From Byssochlamys sp. IMV 00236 (lineage: Eukaryota; Ascomycota; Eurotiomycetes; Eurotiales; Thermoascaceae), in NCBI GenBank assembly GCA_001931875.2, contig MSJH02000228.1, positions 1-15,814 of the forward strand: a stretch of DNA of 15,814 bases. The letters run 5' to 3'. The first letter of the stretch is position 1; each line of letters begins with the position of its first letter. The translations under genes were made by a program, and so were the position numbers. The notes below the pieces were generated by a model. The model did no database searches. It was given only the letters and a program-made list of their open reading frames with translations, and had not been told where the DNA came from. Below, in pieces: positions 9,627-15,814 of the stretch.

Positions 9627-10229
9627 TTTAGTTTATTCGAAAGAATATAGAAGAGTATTTCTGTGCCTGAGCCAGTTTTAGAAATAAAGCATTTATATTT
9701 GTTGTCTAAAATAAAGTGTAGCAAAGCTAAAGATAATTAGCAGTGAATATCCAAGGCGAGTTACCTTGGCTCTGAAAAAATGAATCCTGCATATTGGTTA
9801 ATCATATTCCGTAAATTGAAGAAATTAAAACCTTTGATTGGGGATTTTTCTGCAAATCATTGTATGCGGCAAAAATCATATATTGCTGACAGTAGCAATG
9901 CCTTTCTTTTTGTCATTAGACAGTGCCATTACGACTTAATTTACAGCAGCGTGCACACCGTTTTGTTAGCAGTCATCCGTCTCTTCTTCGTCCTTTGCCC
10001 TTTGATGAATAATCTATAAGAAGGACATGGTTCAACTAAACAAGTAGAGGTATTACCATGAGTATTTCAGCTGTAAAAAGAATAGATACTAGGACACTTG
10101 CTTATTTTATATTTTAAAAAGGTCCTATGCTGAACTGAGAATAAAATTATGCTTAAATGAAAACCAGATGTCTATGATTGTTAAACTGAAGCACCATTTT
10201 CTTTCTTTTTCTTTCTCTTTCCCTTAAAC
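9627..10229. other. Intergenic region upstream of the CSC1-like channel gene
   Basis: About 600 bases contain one 79-codon plus frame (9780-10019) with no family resemblance, judged to be chance. A 6-bp inverted repeat with a 7-base loop is at 9751-9769. A CT-rich tract immediately before the ATG at 10230, and an A/T-rich TATATTTTAAAAAGG about 110 bases upstream, are the only promoter-like features. Confidence 0.5.
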
Positions 10230-13200
10230 ATGTCATTGACGGCCTCAGTGACAGGGCCGAGCCCTACTTCTTTTATACCATCAACAACATCATCAATCTA
10301 TTCGATACCTACCAGTTTATCATCAGTGAATGGGTCATCTATCATTACATCATCTCCCACAGCCTTTACATCTACCAATAGCACTGTACCAACATCCACA
10401 ATCACTACTGCAACGTCCACAGCGACTCCAGGCCCTTTTTTTCCTGGAGGTGAAAAATTTTTTAATACGCAAAATCCAAGTAAACCATCTATACAGTTTG
10501 GGATTTGTGCCGTGGCTGGCCTTGTGTTTTTCATTGCCTTTTGTTTCCTAAGAGTAAGGTAAGAAAACAAAATACATCTTTAAAACCAAGAGGAACTTAT
10601 ACGAGAAACAAGGCTTCCTGTTATGTTTGCACCACGTAAAAACATGAAGAGGTACAGAAAAAAAGAGAAAAGAAATGACACAATGATCTGATCACAGTTT
10701 GATAGACATAAACCACCAGAATTATCCAACTCTTTTTTTGGCTGGATTATACCTGTATTAAAAGCCAGCACTGAAGAAATGCTACTCAATGTTGGTTTGG
10801 ACGCGGTTTTGGTAATTGAGCCAAAGATGCACTCTTTACAAAACTTATCAACCATTGTTTGTTATTAGATGCTTCATTTTCTTGTAATGGCAATGAAGAT
10901 ATTCGGCTTATGCTCAATATTTGGTGCCATCATACTAATTCCGATTAGTGCAACAGCCAAAAATAATGAAAAATCAATGAGTGACATTGAAAAAATATCC
11001 ATCACTCACACTGAAGATGGAGACTTGCGACTGATTGCGTTTCTCGTATTCACCTATTTTGTTACCATCGTCACTCTCTATTACTTGACACAGAGCTATT
11101 ACAACTACGTCTATTTGCATGCAAAGTATATGCTCAATCAGTCTAAACAAATGGTCAGTCGATCAGTCATTGTCACTGGTATCCCAGAGCGGCTTAGATC
11201 GGATCAAGCTTTGGCAGAGTATTACGAAAACTTGGGAATCGGCCCTGTTGAAAGCTGTTATGTCGTACGAACCGTTCACCAATTGGATAAGCTTATCAAA
11301 CAGCGAGCCTCCGCCTTGACGAAGCTGGAGAAAGCCTATGCCAAGTATTGGGGCAACCCTTGTCGGATACCAGGTTACGATCCGGATATAATACTGGATG
11401 ATGTTGAAATGTACAAAAAGGTCCTTGATTTAGCCGAAAAGAGAAACGATAGTAGCAGTAGCAGTAGTAGTAGTGATAGTGAAGTAGAGGATGAGAACGG
11501 GAATAAGCAGAAAAAAAAGCCCTTTGCACTACGTTTAACAAAAAAGAACACTTGGAAACGAGCTGTAAATACCACATTTTTTAAGGGACTCATCGATCCT
11601 CTGGAACAAGAGAAAAGGTCAAAGCGGCCAACAGTGCGTACAGGATTCTTGGGTTTATTTGGGCAGAAAATAGATGCTATTGAGTACTATACTGTGTTAT
11701 TTGACAATTTAGATAAACTGGTGGCCGAAAAAAGACGTTCACCCCATTATGAGATGACAAATGTTGCCTTTGTCACGTTTGAGCATATGAGTAGTGCTGT
11801 AAGTATGATTGATGTAGTATTGCATGACAACGAATGTTAACTTATGTAGGTCATCGCCTCCCAAATTGCCATTCATCCTGAACCCTTTGCATGTCGTACT
11901 ATCTTGGCTTATGAACCAAGAGATGTTTTGTGGTCTAGCGTTGCCATCCGTGGCCGTGAACGGATTATACGAGAGATTATCGTTTGGGCAATTACTATTG
12001 CACTCGTCATCTTTTGGTTTGTACCAGTCACTATCTTATCATCTCTCTTGAGTCTGGAAACACTCAAGCGCGTTATACCTAAACTGGCTAATGCAATCGA
12101 AGGCAACGAAGCCTTGAAGGGCTTTGTGTCTTCGTTCGTGACAACTGTAGCACTTAATATTGTTACTTCTGTGCTGCCCTTAATCTTTGATGGTAGGATT
12201 ATCGCTAAAGTACGAGTGCAACAAACTAACATGATGACTATCATAGCCCTAGGATATTATCAAGGTTTACGAGCGCGTAGTGCCATTGCCGAATCGACCT
12301 TTAGCAAGTAAGTACTTGTATAAAATAAGTCAGCAAAAAATAACTCTTCGTACAAGATATTTCTTCTTCTTGGTCTTTTTCACATTGATTACGTTTACTT
12401 TAGCTAATGCAAGTATGCAAACGGTTATAGATTTTGCAAACAACCCAACTTCTATTCCAGAAAGACTAGCGGATACACTTCCTAACGTATGTTTAAGTAT
12501 GACTTATATATTTATACATGTATATACTCACACACCGAAAGATTGCTCCCTTTTTTATCAATTATGTTATTTTACAAGGATTTTTGCTGTAAGTAAAGCG
12601 CATCATTTCATATAACATTTGATAAACTTACCACTGATTAATACAGAATGCCAATGAACTTGTTATTACTTGGAGCACTTATCGTACGCGGCTTTTATCA
12701 TGCCTTTATTTGTAAAACTCCAAGAGACCATGCTGAAAATAGAGCCCCCTGGTCATTCAATTATGGCACTGGCTATCCTGTACCTTTACTTGTATTCATT
12801 ATTGTTCTTGAATACTCATGCATCTCGCCAATCATCATGGTATTTGGTGCAATTTACTTTTGCTTCACCTACGTCGTATACAAATATCAGTTCCTTTATG
12901 GTACTATTCTTCAAATTCATATATAGGACATGCCATTAACATCATTACAAAAAGTTTATTTTAGGCCATATGAAGCTGCTGGTAGATTATGGATCATGAC
13001 CGTCCCTCGTATCATCTTTGGACTTGTATTATTTCAATTAACCATGACTGGCTACTTTGTCTTGAGAAAGTTTATCGCATTAGGTGCAACGTGCGCCCCA
13101 CTGATTGCCATTACTATCCTTTACAAATTTATACTTGATCGAGCGTTTTTGAAGAACGCACGTAATTTGCCTATGCAGCTACTTCGCGATAATATGCAAA

Positions 13201-14354
13201 AATTACCAGATGTTGTGGATCCTTCAGACGATGATGATGACGATGACGACGATGATGGTAATGATACGCAACAACAGCAATTGAAGGAAGCAGATCATTC
13301 CAAGGATAAAAATAGTGATACTGCAGGCACAGATAGTACTGAAAAGGTTGACCGCGAAAAACAAATGGTTAGAAACAAATGGAAAACCGCTGCCTTATCT
13401 GCGGTGCAGCTCCGAGTGAAGCCAAAGGAAGAAGAACAGACAAGTCCTGAGACATCCGCTGTATCAATTGTTAGACCAAGACATCGAAAAGTGGTGTTGG
13501 ATGAAGACGACTATGAGGCAATTCCCGATAAATTAACTGACTATCGACAGCCTCCTATGCAGCTAAACCCTGGATTATTAGATACCGGTTTGAAGAAATA
13601 TGGTAATCCTTGGATCGTCGGCGTCTTACCACAGCTATGGTTGCCCATGAAAGAACCAGATCAGGCTCACAAAGAAGGAAAAGCACAGTCCAAACAAAAG
13701 CGCGCGAGTGACGCATTCAACCGTCGTTCAGAAGGAGGAGGTACCTTGGCTCAGCACTTGGCAGAAGTTCTTAGAAGAATGGAAATGGAAGCCAAAAGAA
13801 AAGAAAAAAATCCTAATGAAAAGAATAGAGATGACAATAACTCAGGACAAGATAGTCAGCAACGCACAAAAATTGCTCAGGAAAGTGCCCAGATGACTGC
13901 AGCATCTTTGGCAGGCCATCGTCCAAATAACAAAACATCTGCATTACGAACTTTATTCAAAATGGGCGCTTTGAAAAAGCAAGGTCCAAAAGCAACGACG
14001 GATGCACAAATAGACGAAGTAGCCATGAGCCCAGTAGAGCCTCAACATCAAGATCCACTTGAAGCGATTGAAAAGGGTTCGCCTGTGAGGCATGATAGCA
14101 GCGAAAGTAAGGCATCTGCAGCTAAATCTGTTCATGCAACATATTATCATCATCCTGAACGACGCAGGCATCATTCAGAAAACACAGCGCACGCTACTCC
14201 TTCTAGGCCAGAGGTGCATCATTCTGGAGTAAGTTCTCCTGCTGCATTTCATGATCAATCTTTAACAGACGATGAACATGTGGAGGATCATGGAGAAGAT
14301 CGCTTACCAGCCAAGAGACTGAGTAGTGTACCACTCATCGATAGAAGTAAATAG
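10230..14354 (+). CDS. CSC1/OSCA/TMEM63-type calcium-permeable stress-gated cation channel
   Basis: Spliced model: exons 10230-10558, 10613-10651, 10706-10811, 10869-11798, 11850-12307, 12357-12486, 12542-12588, 12647-12900 and 12955-14354, giving 1230 residues. Introns are 49-58 bp and all phases agree. The family (RSN1_TM, PHM7_cyt, RSN1_7TM/DUF221) forms osmotically and mechanically gated cation channels in the plasma membrane or endomembranes. Eleven membrane segments are visible: one at residues 88-107, two around 159-187 and 210-238, and eight in exons 5-9. Diagnostic blocks are RLPVMFAPR after the first segment, FFGWI...GLDAVL, the cytosolic VIVTGIP, AYEPRDVLW, LQGFLLMPMNLLLLGALI, and NYGTGYP...EYSCISPI. 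The cytosolic domain carries an eight-Ser run (353-360). The ~410-residue C-tail has ten Asp (856-865), a PHM7_ext-like YGNPWIVGVLPQLWLP (about 980-996) and a His-rich end. The 87-residue N-terminal ectodomain is Ser/Thr-rich. Paralogs exist in fungi, so no symbol is given. Confidence 0.93.
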
Positions 14355-14391
14355 TATGTGAATAAGTAAATTGTCGTGTAAATACATTGCA

Positions 14392-14397
14392 AATAAA
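14392..14397 (+). terminator. Candidate polyadenylation signal of the channel gene
   Basis: AATAAA lies 38 bases downstream of the channel stop codon and just before the stop of the convergent P450-like gene. Cleavage 10-30 bases later would fall inside the last exon of that gene. Confidence 0.4.
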
Positions 14398-14409
14398 TCA
14401 ACAAAGAAT

Positions 14410-14415
14410 TTTATT
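14410..14415 (-). terminator. Candidate polyadenylation signal overlapping the P450-like stop codon
   Basis: The minus strand reads AATAAA overlapping the TAA stop at 14414-14416. No other AATAAA is seen on this strand before the coding end of the channel gene, so the 3' UTR is probably very short or overlaps its neighbour's transcript. Confidence 0.3.
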
Positions 14416-15730
14416 ACAACTCTGAGGAGTGCTCATGTTCGATCAGCCTAATTTTAAAGTCTAAAGGTATCTTAATGCCTCCTATTTCGCTATAGCTATC
14501 CAGACTGGGATAGAGTTTGTTCCCTCTATGGGAGAGTGCTGGCTTAATGATGCAACGGGCCAGCGTTTTGACGGTTATGTTGAGCATGTGTTTTTCCATC
14601 TATTTAAAAAAAAAGAGTATGTTGGTATATCTTGTGATTATTCAATAGCCTTGTAACAAATTTACCAACTCAATCACAGGATTAAAGTGCGTATACCAGC
14701 CAAGTACAGAGTCTCTTCTATCATGTGGGCTGCCATTAAGATGTGCATTTGATTTAAACAAAGCACTAGCGGTAGAGCTAAAGTGCCATCCTAACCCATG
14801 TGTTCTTTGTAAGGGATTGCTGTATCCGTCAAAGGGGTGATTCTTGTGAATAGCTACAATCATAAAAAGAATGAGTAATTGGTGATGAAGCTTTGGTAAA
14901 CTTACTATCTTTTGAAGGCTTTTGTGACGTATTAGTTATGGAAATCGCATGATATCTAAAGCATTGTTCTTGGAAAGAAGCATAACATGGAAGTCTTGAA
15001 CGATCTGAAAAAGTAGGTTGACGTCCATTTAGCACGATGAATCGATTCAATTCTCGTGAAATATTTCTTTGTACGTCCGGATAATAACAAAGTATAGTAT
15101 ATACCCATACTGTCATACTGAACATAGAATTGCAGCTAATCATGAAAAATTCACCTGTATAACGTATAGTAAGAAAAAGCATCAATACATATATAAAGTG
15201 ACATACCGATAATAGAACTTATACTATCACTATTAAAGCGATGTAATCGTTTTGTGTTATCCATTCGTTTAACCATGCTATCTTGTTCAGCTTCTCTAGC
15301 TGATTGTACCAAGTACTGTATCAAAGGTTGAAAGTATGTACGGTAAAACACATCCAAGTCCTTGTCCTTACAAGTTGCAATGCTTGAAAATGACCATTGC
15401 GATTTTTGACCGTCCAGTACTTTTTCTAACTCGCTGTATTTGAGTAATGTAAGTTCGATTCTCTGGTATAGCTTATCGTCTAGAGAGGCAATGCTTGGGC
15501 TACCAAATACAAGAAACAGCATGATATTAACAATGGATAGGCGGATATGAGGACTTGGATTAACACCATCATCTGCCAAAGTATATCCAACAAGACTGCT
15601 GATAGACTTGTTTACCTCTAGACCCAGAAGAAAATCAAGTTTATCCAAGAGGATAGGATTCGCTAGGTTACAAATTGCTATTCTAATGTAATTCCACGTC
15701 TCTCTAGCGTGGTCGGGATAAATAGGCGTC
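14414..15730 (-). CDS. Cytochrome P450-like protein lacking the heme-ligand motif (5'-partial)
   Basis: Spliced model: exons 15730-15207, 15154-14906, 14853-14666 and 14599-14414, introns 52, 52 and 66 bp, giving 381 visible residues. About 100-130 N-terminal residues, with any membrane anchor, lie beyond the window. An upstream in-frame stop and a pyrimidine-rich CTAG mark 15730 as an exon start. P450 scaffold seen: C-helix W-x3-R (residues 12-16), RLSIVNIMLFLVFG, I-helix to VWVYTILCYYPDVQ, TFSDRSRLP before the K-helix, HKNHPFDGYSNP, and a typical C-terminus ending KIPLDFKIRLIEHE. Hallmarks altered: the I-helix [AG]Gx[DE]T region is ISCNS; ExxR is QCFR (Gln238, Arg241); PERF falls on HGLG (276-279); the heme loop FxxGxRxCxG falls on LGWYTHFNPV (308-317), with Asn315 in place of the ligand Cys. 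Exon 14853-14666 encodes no cysteine. Family P450s are heme-thiolate monooxygenases; this one should not bind heme in the usual way. It converges on the channel gene with a 59-base gap. Confidence 0.78.
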
Positions 15731-15794
15731 CTAGAAAGGGAATAACGTTATCGCATTATATTCTGTAAGCTGAGCGTCTCCTTTTCTTTTTTTC

Positions 15795-15814
15795 TTTTTT
15801 TTTTTTTTTTTTTT
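15795..15814. repeat. Poly-T run at the window edge
   Basis: Twenty consecutive T, preceded by further T-rich sequence from 15781. On the minus strand this is poly-A, just upstream of the first visible P450-like exon and therefore probably inside an intron or at an insertion or assembly boundary. Confidence 0.8.

Noticed and set aside
9751..9769. Inverted repeat CCAAGG-n7-CCTTGG upstream of the transposase relic
   Set aside because: Considered as a possible element end, but there is no matching copy on the other side of the relic.
9780..10019. 79-codon plus-strand frame
   Set aside because: No family resemblance, no promoter or intron context, composition like surrounding AT-rich DNA.
14829..15185. 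Unspliced frame of 118 codons as a separate gene
   Set aside because: It is the second visible P450-like exon with intron sequence at both ends; splicing gives a continuous P450 scaffold instead.
15448..15460. GTTCGATTC, resembling a tRNA T-loop/B box
   Set aside because: It lies inside the P450-like coding exon and no A box or cloverleaf can be formed upstream.

Overview
The window reads as nuclear DNA of a filamentous fungus, most likely an early-diverging Mucoromycota/Mucorales type. The intergenic DNA is AT-rich. Coding genes carry many very short introns (49-67 bp) with GTAAGT-like donors and CTAAC/CTGAT-like branch regions. Protein families and gene structure are clearly fungal. There is no operon structure, rRNA or tRNA gene, or CRISPR array. 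The species cannot be named from the sequence.

Layout: (1) 1-1193 is AT-rich intergenic DNA. (2) 1194-1574 (-) encodes a 126-residue secreted protein with two tandem six-cysteine modules of identical spacing. (3) 1642-3200 has no convincing intact gene, only short plus-strand open frames that may be decayed sequence. (4) 3232-6898 (-) is UTP22/NOL6 in four exons, and 7135-8741 (+) is NOP58 in three exons. They are head to head across a 236 bp shared promoter and both serve small-subunit ribosome assembly. (5) About 9028-9626 (-) is a relic of a Mutator-like (FAR1-type) transposase, broken by a nonsense codon and frameshifts. (6) 10230-14354 (+) is a nine-exon CSC1/OSCA/TMEM63-type (DUF221) stress-gated cation channel of 1230 residues. 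(7) 14414-15730 (-) is the C-terminal ~381 residues of a cytochrome P450-like protein, cut at its 5' side by the window edge, where a 20-base poly-T run lies.

The most interesting item is the P450-like gene. Its introns, reading frame and P450 scaffold (WxxxR, I-helix and K-helix surroundings, C-terminus) are intact, yet the residues that define a working P450 are replaced. The heme-ligand cysteine aligns with Asn, the Glu of ExxR with Gln, the PERF motif is gone, and the I-helix Gly/acid/Thr are Ser/Asn/Ser. This suggests either a P450 pseudoenzyme retained by selection or a very recent loss without frame damage. The tandem cysteine-module protein and a clustered CAGTGAC motif in the UTP22/NOP58 promoter are secondary leads.

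All spliced models were built by hand from splice signals, reading frame and family knowledge. No alignment, RNA or database evidence was available.
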